From Papaver somniferum (Eukaryota; Streptophyta; Magnoliopsida; Ranunculales; Papaveraceae): DNA of 64,000 bases. Under the pieces are notes generated by a model, which was not told the origin of the DNA, made no database searches, and saw nothing but the letters and a program-made list of their open reading frames with translations. The translations under genes and the position numbers were made by a program. The first letter of the stretch is position 1; the number at the start of each line of letters is the position of its first letter. Positions 28,171 to 38,800 of this stretch are shown one piece after another. The stretch is taken from assembly GCF_003573695.1 (NCBI RefSeq), contig NC_039364.1, positions 236,151,656-236,215,655 on the forward strand. The letters are read 5' to 3'.

Positions 28171-29851
28171 ACTAGAACAAGTTTTTGGTCGGAAACAACA
28201 CAGTATCTGGAAATCACCTGGTATGTTTCCATTCTGCTAGCAATTTCTACTTTCAGATACGAGTCATAAACAACCACACCTTCAGAATCACTAATTCTAG
28301 TCTCAACACTCTCTTCGCTTCCCTCCCAAATACCAACCCTTCTCCTTCACTTTGTGACCGAAGCAAGCCTTGAACAGCCATTTTCAGCAGAAACAGTTTT
28401 CACCCATAAAAAATAGTCTTTCAAATCAGGGTTTGCAATCAATGTTATCTTAGTAACAAAGTATTCAATATTCACTGTTAGATGAAAACCCGATTAGATT
28501 CAAGATAATATCTTTCAACCGTTTAATCGAAATTTTATCTTGCAAACTTGCATTCCTTAGTTAATATAAGTATAAGTTCACGAATAATTGTTTTTAGAAA
28601 ATAACTAACCTAAGTACGCGGACTAGGTACGTGGACTTAAGTACCCGGAATAAGTTTGTAAATAGTTCACCAACTCTAGTGGATTTTCTCGGGAAGATGC
28701 AGACTCTGTTCTGGTTTTCCTGAGCAGCAAAGTACGCATACTTTGGTTCAAGGAATAAGGACTTATACATGTATGTGTTTCCAAACAATGCTTATATCCA
28801 ACAATGGTTATATAATCTAAACTCTCATTTCAATCACTGAAACATTCTTAGAGTACGTTATATTGTTGTTAAACCATTTTTCGTCAAAGCCATTTTCAAG
28901 TGGTTGAAATATAATATGACTTTCGTCACTAGGTAAAGATGAACTTGGCCAAAGTGAAATCTTACCAACACATATTTCGAGAAATAGATAAGCGGGATAA
29001 ACTCGGCTCGAAATAGCAAATGTGTATAATTAAAGTCTATATAGCAAAACGACTTTTATCTCAAGATAGGAGATAGAGTAGATCGACTTTTGAGTGATAG
29101 ATAAGTTCAATCTCCAACCACCAGTTCCTTGAGTAGTTCTTCGTCCTGTATGATGATCTCCATGGAGTTCTTGAGCTCAACTACACTTTCTATCCTAGTC
29201 CGAGACTTAGTTATAGTTGACTAGAAATCAAGACTTATAGTTTTGATCACTAACATTGGCAAACATGCTTGAGATAGCAAAGCATGCGAGTTCGACCGAG
29301 AAGTGCTCTAACATGGATATTTTATCATCATATGCCCGATTATTCCTACAAGACATACAAATACGTTTAATCACGTTCATTCTGAAGTAGGTGCAACAAA
29401 ACATAAATTCATAAACCACTTTCAATGTTCATTGGTTCCAATGATCACATCTTCGCGGGCCATCATTCTATAGAAGGATCAATGCGTCCTTATGGTGGTC
29501 ATGTCTCAACGCAAATAGTGTTATGCAGAAATGAATTCATATGGACTTCTTGGAAGTTCCGACTGGACAGATTATTATAATGATGGAGAAACAATCACAT
29601 GTATTCTTTGACTTAGATGAATGATATCCTTTATTCGATAAACCGGACAGATAAAATTGAAGGTCACAAATATCAACAGAGATGAACACAGACATAAAAA
29701 AGTTATCATCATCTGTATTTCTCGATTCATTCCTCGATCGAGAAGAAGAATAAGTTTCCACGATGATTCTCTTATCTGAAATAGTGTTTCCCCTATGTGC
29801 ACGAAAAAATGAAACTAGATAAAGACATGAATAGAGTTTAGGAGTTGTTGG
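28171..29851. other. Repeat-like intergenic DNA without a recognisable gene
   Basis: No convincing protein was found. Degenerate GTACGCGGAC, GTACGTGGAC and GTACCCGG words recur near 28,612-28,650 and 28,730, the sort of motif found in retrotransposon leaders. Open frames are short and patternless. Confidence 0.5.
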
Positions 29852-30103
29852 TCAGACAGAAGAAGTCTTCGGTCTCCTGCAAGCAATGCATGCCCAGGAT
29901 TTCCTCCTCGTTATTCCAATTGAGCGCCTTGGACAACATATGTAACCCTTGAAGTCCCGTGCCATCCTTAAATACATATTGATGATCCCCTTAGACCCTT
30001 CGGAGACTCGTTTTCCTAGTAATTTCACAAGGTTTTTGGATGCCTGTGGAGAACATGCATTCATCGCAAGGTAGAGCTCGGATTTAAACATAAACATGAT
30101 CAT
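29852..30103 (-). pseudogene. Possible transposase-associated domain remnant
   Basis: The 83-residue minus-strand frame contains SEGSKGIINMYLRMARDF followed by Lys-Gly-Tyr-Ile-Cys-Cys-Pro. This resembles the G-(V/I)-x-x-(F/Y)-(L/I) ... I-x-C-P pattern of the small transposase-associated domain found in CACTA transposases. The second Cys pair normally needed for the C-P-C-x-x-C motif is not intact. The remainder is not recognised. The match is weak and the fragment is isolated. Confidence 0.25.
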
Positions 30104-30189
30104 GTGAGGAATAAATTGTATGATGTATTATAAAGAGCCGGTACTTCAACAAAGAAAGAAGCGGCTGTCACAAATTCACTTGAACGAAT

Positions 30190-30656
30190 ATCAACACTTA
30201 GGCCAGCGGATGTTCTTATTTTTGGGTTGGATAACAGGAAACACACATGTGTTGATCATACTGGGTTTTCTCCGTTTGTAAGAACTGGACATATCACGTT
30301 TACAGTTGGACAAGCATTACTGAGGGCTGCCTCAGGTAAGATAGTGAAACATGAGAAAGCATGTCATGATGATGGACATGTCATTATTTCCTTCGCTTTT
30401 GATACATTTTGTTTTTTTGGCTCCAGAGGCGGTTGGACTCCTCAAGAGAGTTCGAAAAGTCATGCACAATAATGTTATGACTCCATATTTGATAGAGTTT
30501 GTTTTTAAAGGACAGGATTTGGAATCCAAAAATGGCTTGCGGAGCAGCTTTTTGCGCACTTGGCTACTATGTCGATGTAATAACTTCTTACTATCAGTAA
30601 TAAAAAAATTTAATTTAAAAAATATAATCAATCAAACAAGATCAAAAAGAACATGA
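30190..30656 (+). pseudogene. C-terminal fragment of a plant reverse transcriptase (endonuclease-like domain), subfamily A
   Basis: Reading starts at Arg/Pro-Ala-Asp-Val-Leu-Ile-Phe-Gly, then HTCVDHTGFSPFV, then TFTVGQALLRAASGKIVKHE with KACHDDGHVI. After one frame change near 30,420 it continues APEAVGLLKRVRKVMHNNVM. The order P-x-D ... C-V-D-x-T-G ... K-H-E-K-A is the C-terminal endonuclease-like module seen in the 53.9-57.2 kb element, but from a clearly different subfamily. There is no reverse transcriptase core upstream, so this is a 5'-truncated copy. One frameshift and substitutions such as His for Leu after the catalytic Asp mark it as dead. Confidence 0.7.
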
Positions 30657-32052
30657 GCTTATAATCTTGTAGTAGAGCTTCTTCCACGATATGGATGGCG
30701 CGGTTAACTTAAGTATCCTGTGCATATAACTAGAAAATTTTCACACTAGCTGAATAAGAGCACATGAGCAAAGTTGGAATAAGAAATGTGAATCCACTAT
30801 GAAGATGTGACCTATTAATGAGTAAATCATGTTTTCTAATCCTGAACCTGGGAAACATTGATCTTGAAATGTTTAAACCTTAGGTTGAACTGGTTTACCT
30901 TTAAATAATGAATTATTTTTATCTTGAGTTTCTAAACTCATAATGAAAATTTTAGATGCCTCAAAGATTGTTGAAAAAGAAGATAGTAAAGATGAAACTG
31001 AGAAAGAAATTATTTAGATCTGAAATCCTTATATAAAATGAAAAGAAAAGTGAAAAAACGTAATCGACTTAAGCGGTTCACGATATACACTACCTAACTA
31101 GATAACTTAATGAAAATTGTTATGATAAACGGTAAATACAGTTATAAAGAGCACGATTTATTAAAAACTATAATCTTTTGTATTTCCAAAAAGACGTGAA
31201 GGAAATTGACCTAAAACACTTTGATTTCCTAAAAGGTTCGGTTTCCGAAAAGGATGAAGACTACTCCCCATGTGAAAAATTATGCTCATAACTGACAATA
31301 ATAAATTTACTATCTCTTTTAAAAATTAGGGGTTATCAGAGAATATTATTCAATGATAAAACTTTACACGTGTCGCGTGATCAGAAAAGGTGGAGAAGAT
31401 ATCACCTAGATCACTAGCTGACAGTATAATATCTTCGTTAAAAGATACTCCTCCTTTTGGGGTAGAGAGAATACTCGATTAGAGATATCCTCGATCAGCG
31501 CAAAAAACTAAGATATAATACATGGTTCATATTTCTTTTTCTTTTTTTTAAATTATCTCAATGAGATGTTAAAGCATATCTCTGAGCTAAGTCGATAAAG
31601 AATATCTTTTAAGATGAACTGATAAATTCTACAAAAGACCAAAAACCAAAGAAAAGTTTAAATAATATATAGCCTCAATATTACATTTTAAATATACTGG
31701 GGGTAATATGTAGATGGAAAAATATAACATCTACCAGCAACTGACAGTTGGAAGTTCATTGAGCTCGGAGCCAATAAAGAGCTTAGGTCGAGTCAAGAAT
31801 AAGTAAGTTCTTAGATCGAGCATGTATTGAATCTAATGAGTCAACAGAGAATGCGAATGAGATAACTAATATAATGACATGTGCAAAACATGAGTTCTGG
31901 AGCAAGAAGCGAAGACAAGATCAAGGCTGTCAGAGTTAAGACCTAGAGATCGAGACCATGAAGATCACAGGTCGAGTTACGAACTTCCTAACTAAGTAGG
32001 AGTCTGAGTGGATCATGACGTCATCTCCAAGTATACGCGAGTGGTCCCTATT
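30657..32052. other. Intergenic DNA, nothing recognised
   Basis: A/T-rich sequence without a coding pattern, tRNA or paired terminal repeats that I could identify. Confidence 0.5.
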
Positions 32053-32138
32053 AGACATTCCTTTAGCGTGATCCGTACGTAGTGTAACTAATACAAGACA
32101 TTCCTTTAGCGTGATCCGTACGTAGTGTAACTAATCCA
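32053..32138. repeat. 43-base direct tandem duplication
   Basis: Copies at 32053-32095 and 32096-32138 are nearly identical (one difference, ATACAA versus ATCCAA at the end). They contain TAGCGTGATCCGTACG. No function is apparent. Confidence 0.9.
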
Positions 32139-32660
32139 AGACGTATTATTCAATCTATCTTCATCAATAAGAATTATCTTTTTTTTTGTTTTTCTCTCAT
32201 ATTTTCCTTTAGAACTCAACTGTGATTACCGACCTAGAGATAACTCAATAATCACCAATTGGACTAAGAATTAGGTAATTTACATACAAAGATCGATAAT
32301 TAATCAGATCAAGTCAGGAGATAGATCCAGTCCAACAACCATATCATAATCTTGTTTAGGTACGTATTTCGACCACTAGGAAAATATGCATCTTCAATGA
32401 CATTACGTGGACACCTGCATCCTCATCAAGATGTTAATACCTAAATTTCGTTGGAACTGTATAAGAAAACCCTTTACACTTCTAAAAAGGTATATATAGA
32501 AACTTTACAACAATAAAGAGAGCAATGAGCTAGGCTTGTAGTTTTGATTGATCATCAAAATAATAAAGATGTAGATAGAAGTTGGAAAACATGTATTCAT
32601 CATTAGATGTTCATGATACCTTTATTATCGTTTATGTTCTACTGTTTATAACACGATGTG

Positions 32661-32744
32661 AATTAAATGAGCATGCCTTCGTGTCTATAGGGTTTGCCGG
32701 AGTTTCCGAACAATCCTTGTTACAAGTAGCATGCTCATTTAATT
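32661..32744. repeat. Inverted repeat, 16-base perfect arms, 52-base loop
   Basis: Arms AATTAAATGAGCATGC (32661-32676) and its complement (32729-32744) could form a hairpin. The loop is unrelated to the flanks. It may be the core of a small foldback element. Confidence 0.75.
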
Positions 32745-32934
32745 TTTAGCAAAATTACAAGTAGTTTGCTAGTTTGGCTTTGAATTTTTTTTCATTTTTT
32801 TATTACATTTAATATTTATTTAGTACATTAACAAAGAAATAATAACAAATTTTTATAAAATTAAGTTTGATTCAAGCCAAAAAAGAGAAATATATCAAAT
32901 TTGTGAAGTTTTTGTGTGTTTTCTTAATACCCAG

Positions 32935-33100
32935 CGGGTACCCGGAACCGATGGGTACCCGTGATTTTAAACGGTTCCGGTTCTGGGTCCACATATTTAG
33001 GTACCGGAACCGTTAGAAACCGTAACCGACTTTTATAAGTAGGGTCCGGGTCTGGATGCAGTGGTATCCAGGAGGACCGGGACCCATTGACAACCCTATC
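32935..33100. repeat. GGTACCCGG/GGTTCCGG-rich block, possible hAT terminus
   Basis: Clustered GGTACC, GGAACCG and GGTCCGG words end at CCATTGACAACCCTA. The complement TAGGGTTGTCAATGG resembles the terminal inverted repeat of hAT elements. No matching opposite end or 8-base duplication was found, so the assignment is weak. Confidence 0.3.
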
Positions 33101-33899
33101 ATTAATGAAACTTAATCAAAGTGAGCTCAAATTCTAGAAAAAAAATATAACTTAAAGGAGAAGATAATACTTCAAAGAAAAAAAACTCTTGGGTCTGGCA
33201 AAGTATACAAACAAGTTTTCAAGTAGTCAAGAATCATTATATTTGGGAGGTCACGGGCACAGGTGGATTCAAACATATCATGATTTTAGTTTATTAACAA
33301 CACATTAATTGCAGTTCTCAAGTCGATGCAAACTCCAATTTGTTAAGTCAAAGGTTTCATAATTTATTGACAATAACAGAAAAAGTTTGAGATATGTTTA
33401 AAAGCTTAACAGAAGTTTCAGTGAATCTCAAAGTTCTCAAAATCTTAACAATTGATAAGAATTTCCAAGGCTGGGAAAGATAAGTTAAGATGGTTCTTAA
33501 CAAAGTGTTGCATGTAATTACGCTACCAGCTCTACTTATAAAGAACTTGTCAGACAGCAGAATCTTCACAATAATGTTAATCAAATTCAAGAGGCTTTAA
33601 GACTGTGGCATATGGAAATACATTATAAAATGCAGTAATTTTTATGGAAATGTTGTTTGGAGATTATTTTGATCAACCAAAGAATCAGAAAATAAAGAAA
33701 CGACATAATCATTCTTTGTCCTTTTTGCAATCAAGAAGAAGAATCAAGTACCGACTTGTTTATCTAATGTCACTTCAAGGATACTGTATCTGGTTTGGAC
33801 TTTCTGTTGGTCCGCATCATTTTAAATTAATCAAGTCAATCCTCATTGAAATAATGAATTATCTGTTGGTTATCTAACAAGGACTCTCTTGAAGCTTCC

Positions 33900-34418
33900 A
33901 ATAAGCATCTGGAAAATATAGCAGCTTGCACTTTGCCATAAATTTGGAAAGCCAGGTGTGAAAGAGTTATTGAAAACACTTGGCATTATCCTAGTACCAT
34001 TAATCAAAAAATTAAGAATTACATAAACTTCATTCATTTTCAGGATTCATATTCTAATAGGTATTGCACTACTCATGTTGACAAACGAAAAAAATCCGCA
34101 TGTTAATTGAATCAAAATTAACATTATTGCATATTCTGGACATGAAAATCTTGGCGGCAATGGCATTGTCAACAAGGTCTGGGAATGCAAATAAGGTTAA
34201 ATCCTTAGTTATTCTCAAAGCTCTAAACTAGACCAATGATTGGAATCATAGTCAAGTATTGTAGAAGGAGATAATAGGACAATAGTAGAGTGTTATAACT
34301 GCTCGGTTGAAGATTCCAAATGGGAAGATCAGAACATAATGCTTGAATTCTAGGAAACCCTCAAGAATCTTGTATATTTTAATAAGTCTTTTAATGTTAT
34401 TGTCCAAAAATGATCTTC
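33900..34418 (+). pseudogene. RNase H-like (RVT_3) domain remnant, 5' side, interrupted by a CACTA element
   Basis: Broken plus-strand frames show Trp-Lys-Ala-Arg-Cys-Glu-Arg-Val near 33,945, then ALSTRSGNANKVKSLVILKA, then VEGDNRTIVECYNCSVEDSK and LKNLVYFNKSFNVIVQK just before the element. These are the ordered blocks of the RNase H-like domain common in degraded plant LINE proteins: the I-W-K-A-R helix, the A-L strand, and E-G-D with its catalytic Asp. Several stops are present. The continuation NLAADKLAM lies at 46,999 beyond the CACTA element. Confidence 0.65.
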
Positions 34419-34663
34419 CACTACACCAAATTCTGAGATAAGTAACTAAATTTCGTAACGGATTACTGGTCGTTACGAAATTCCCGTTACAAATGGTCGT
34501 TACGAAATTACATAATTTTTGTGTAAGTTTGTTAATCGATTTTAGGGTTAAATTTGTTAATCAGATTTTAGGGTTTCAGTCTTTCATTATCTAATATGAT
34601 TCATCTTTTGGATTTCAGTTTAAATCGGTGATATCCTTTTCATGTTGATGATTATGATGAAAA

Positions 34664-35110
34664 ATGACCGTTTTTTTCTTACCTATTCTTGAAGGAGCCT
34701 TCAGATCTGTTCTTCAAGGGAACACAAATTATGTGTTGGAGGTCTGTTTGGTGTTGAAATCAACAAACATGTATACCTCCTTTCACTTTTCTATCTATCT
34801 TTTGATTACTGAATCGTTTTATTGCATTTATGGTTTTTTCAATTTTTAGTAGATGAAATGGGTATTTTAGGATTTAAAATTGTTTGATATATTGTTTTAC
34901 TGAACATGAATAATAAGACTGTTTGGTTTCACGGTAAGATATTGTAAACCCTAATTTGATTAATCTTATTTTGTAATTTTATAAGTTCGATTGCTATTGA
35001 TTGATTGTTCCATTTGTATTTGTATTAAACTAGGAGGATCTTCTTCTCCTACAGAAGTTGGACATCATCCAAGATCTTGGACTTACAATTTTAGAGGTAA
35101 CAAGTGTTTA
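34664..35110 (+). pseudogene. Exon-like fragments inside the CACTA element, origin unknown
   Basis: Two stretches look like exons. One near 34,668-34,740 encodes LPILEGAFRSVLQGNTNYVL before GTCTGT. The other, at about 35,034-35,095, is bounded by CTAG and GGTAACAAG, with the frame Glu-Asp-Leu-Leu-Leu-Leu-Gln-Lys-Leu-Asp. A third short piece lies at 35,200-35,230 after TTATAG. I do not recognise the source gene or genes; they could be captured host exons or remains of an original element gene. Confidence 0.35.
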
Positions 35111-35330
35111 AATTTTTTTTCATTTTTCTTTGATTAGTTAAAAATGAAGTTTTGACAATGTGTTGTTTTTGGTTCTTTATCAAATGTGGGTGTTATAGGT
35201 CAGATTGCCGAGTACATTGGCAGAAAAGGGGTAGCTATGACTCTACTTTTTTAACATTACAATATGATTATTTTTTCTGAGTCTTGGGTTAATTCTAATT
35301 TGACAATGTATATTTCACTGAGCATTTCAG

Positions 35331-35470
35331 GAAAATACACAACTCCTCGTATTGTACTTTATGTGTATGGACTTGAACACGAGGAGATGCTAACTATTGC
35401 AAAGCCACTTCTATCTGACCTTCCTGTTGTGTCTCATCCTATGAAGCCAAAGTATGTGTATATTTCCTTC
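35331..35470 (+). pseudogene. Captured exon resembling mitochondrial processing peptidase subunit alpha
   Basis: After a good acceptor (TTTCAG at 35,325-35,330) the frame reads KYTTPRIVLYVYGLEHEEML, then TIAKPLLSDLPVVSHPMKPK and Tyr-Val-Tyr-Ile. This closely follows the plant MPP-alpha segment (N-Y-T-A-P-R-M-V-L ... G-V-E-H-E-E-L-L ... A-E-P-L-L-S-D-L-P ... P-x-P-K-x-V-Y-V). MPP-alpha is the glycine-loop subunit of the matrix presequence protease, bound to complex III in plants. Only this one exon is recognisable. It lies inside the CACTA element and cannot make a functional subunit. The identification rests on recall of the family pattern and was not checked by alignment. Confidence 0.65.
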
Positions 35471-35884
35471 CCTACAGGTTGCTCTCTAAATTGGTACAAC
35501 CTTTTCCATCCACTTTTTTTTAAGCCGCAACCAGTAAATGCATGTTTCTTGTTTTAAGCTGCATCCATGGAATTACAGAGTTGCAGCTAATTGGACACCG
35601 ACTGTTAGATGGATGTCTGTGGGAAGATGCAGGGTATTCGATTAAGTCATAATATAAAAGATTGGGTTTGAGTTCAATTATGGATTTGGAAGCAAGATGA
35701 GTTGTGTCGTTCAGTTTTGCTTCTAATGGAGAAAATAAGGGAGTTTGTGTTACTATTGGTTGAGATTCAGATGAAGGAAATAAATGATGGTTTTTTTTTT
35801 CTTTTTCCGGTGAGCTGATTCCTTCATTTTATGTTTAAAATTTTGCTTTAATTTGATTTTTTGTTGGTGTTGTTTAGGCTAGGT

Positions 35885-38800
35885 GCTTCTTCTGGATACT
35901 ACTGGGAGCAGTTACTTTACCTTCTGTTGTGCTCTCTCGATTGATACAGCTATCGAGAGCGGTCGAATCCAAAAATATCGGTTCTCAAGGTAATAATGAA
36001 TTTACTCATTGTTTGAATTCAAATTGTGATGTTTTTTTTTTCATCATGTGTGTTACTGTGTCTGATGATATTGTTTTGTTTTTTGGATAGGGCTTGATTA
36101 TTTGATTGTTCAATTTTGGTAAGTTTGCATCTGTTAACACTAACTAATTTTATTACTATGATGTCTTGGGTCTTATAATGAGGTTGAGGGAGAAGACTGA
36201 AACTTGTTGTAGTTCAATATGGAATGTACAACTCTTATATATTTTTTTTCTTTCAAATAGACAGTTCCAGTTATGTGTTTGAAGTAAATTTTCTTCGATT
36301 TATGAAATTTCATAAAAATCTTTTCCATAGCTGAAATTGTGTTATTGTTTATGCAGGTTCGCACATAGCGGTGAGGTTAATTCAACACTTCCTTCACACT
36401 TTTCCATCATGCGCTTCCATAGGTATTTATTGGCCTTATTGTTCATTTTGTTAAGAGCAGTTACTTTACCTTTTGTTGTGCTCTCTCGATTGATACAACT
36501 ATAGAGAGCGGTCGAATCCAAAAATATCGGTTCTCAAGGTAATAATAAATTTACTCATTGTTTGAATTCATATTGTGATGTTTTGTTTTTCATCATGTAT
36601 GTTACTGTGTCTGATGATATTGTTTTGTTTTTTGGATAGGGATTGATTATTTGATTGTTCAATTTTGGTAAGTTTGCATTTGTTAACACTAACTAATTTT
36701 ATTACTCTGATGTCTTGGGTCTTATAATGAGATTGAGGGAGAAGACTGAAACTTGTTGTAGTTCAATATGGAATGTCCAACTCTTATATATTTTTTTCTT
36801 TCAAATAGACAGTTCCAGTTATGTGTTTGAAGTAAATTTTCTTCGATTTATGAAATTTCATAAAAATCTTTTCCATAGCTGAAATTGTGTTATTGTTTCT
36901 ATGCAGGTTCGCACATAGCGGTGAGGTTAATTCAACACTTCCTTCACACTTTTCCATCATGCGCTTCCATAGGTATTTATTGGCCTTATTGTTCATTTTG
37001 TTCAGAGTAGTTACTTTACCTTCTGTTGTGCTCTCTCGATTGATACAGCTATAGAGAGCGGTCGAATCCAAAAATATCGGTTCTCAAGGTAATAATAAAT
37101 TTACTCATTGTTTGAATTCATATTGTGATGTTTTGTTTTTCATCATATGTATTACTGTGTCTGACGATATTGTTTTGTTTTGTGGACATGACTTGATTAT
37201 TTGATTGTTTAATTTTGGTAAGTTTGCATCTGTTAACACTAACTAATTTTATTACTCTGATGTCTTGGGTCTCATAATGAAGTTGAGGGAGAAAACTGAA
37301 ACTTGTTGTAGTTCAATATGGAATGTCCAACTCTTATATATTTTTTTTCTTCAAATAGACAGTTCCAGTTATATGTTTGAAGTAAATTTTCTTCGATTTA
37401 TGAAATTCCATAAAAATATTTTCCATAGCTGACATTGTGCAATTGTTCTATGCAGGTTCGCGCATAGCGGTGAGGTTAATTCAACACTTCCTTCACACTT
37501 TTCCATCATGCGCTTCCATAGGTATTTATTGGCCTTATTGTTCATTTTGTTTAGAGTATTTACTTTACCTTCTGTTGTGCTCTCTCGATTGATACAGCTA
37601 TCGAGAGCGGTCGAATCCAAAAATATCGGTTCTCAAGGTAATAATGAATTTACTCATTGTTTGAATTCATATTGTGATGTTTTGTTTTTTCATCATGTGT
37701 GTTACTGTGTCTGATGATATTGCTTTTTTTTGTGGAGATGGCTTGATTATTTGATTGTTCAATTTTGGTAAGTTTGCATCTGTTAACACTAACTAATTTT
37801 ATTACTCTGATTTCTTGGGTCTTATAATGAGGTTGAGGGAGAAGACTGAAACTTGTTGTAGTTCAATATGGAATGTCCAACTCTTATATTTTTTTTTTCA
37901 AATAGACAGTTCCAGTTATGTGTTTGAAGTAAACTTTCTTCGATTTATGAAATTCCATAAAAATCTTTTCCATAGCTGACATTGTGTAATTGTTTCTATG
38001 CAGGTTCGCACATAGCGGTGAGGTTAATTAAACACTTCCATCACACTTTTCCATCATGCGCTTCCACAGGTATTTATTGGCCTTATTATTCATTTTGTTC
38101 AGAGCAGTTACTTTAACTTATGTTGTGCTCTCTCGATTGATACAGCTATCGAGAGGGTCGAATCCAAAAATATCGGTTCTCAAGGTAATAATGAATTTAC
38201 TCATTGTTTGAATTCATATTGTGATGTTTTGTTTTTTCATCATGTGTGTTACTGTGTCTGATGATATTGTTTTGTTTTGTGGACATGGCTTGTTTATTTG
38301 ATTGTTCAATTTTGGTAAGTTTGCATCTGTTAACACTAACTAATTTTATTACTCTGATGTCTTGGGTTTTATAATGAGGTTGAGGGAGAAGACTGAAACT
38401 TGTTGTAGTTCAATATGGAATGTCTAACTCTTATATATTTTTTTTCTTCAAATACACAGTTCCAGTTATGTGTTTGAAGTAAATTTTCTTCGATTTATGA
38501 AATTCCATAAAAATATTTTCCATAGCTGACATTGTGTAATTGTTTCTATGCAGGTTGGCACATAGCGGTGAGGTTAATTCAACACTTCCTTCACACTTTT
38601 CCATCATGCGCTTCCATAGGTATTTATTGTCCTTATTGTTCATTTTGTTCAGAGTAGTTACTTTACCTTCTGTTGTGCTCTCTCGATTGATACAGCTTTC
38701 GAGAGCGGTCGAATCCAAAAATGTCGGTTCTCAAGGTAATAATGAATTTACTCATTATTTGAATTCATATTGTGATGTTTTGTTTTTCATCATGTGTGTT

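Noticed and set aside
34440..34515. CGTAACGG repeats as an isolated regulatory array
   Set aside because: They fit CACTA subterminal transposase-binding repeats, since the matching set occurs at the other end of the element.
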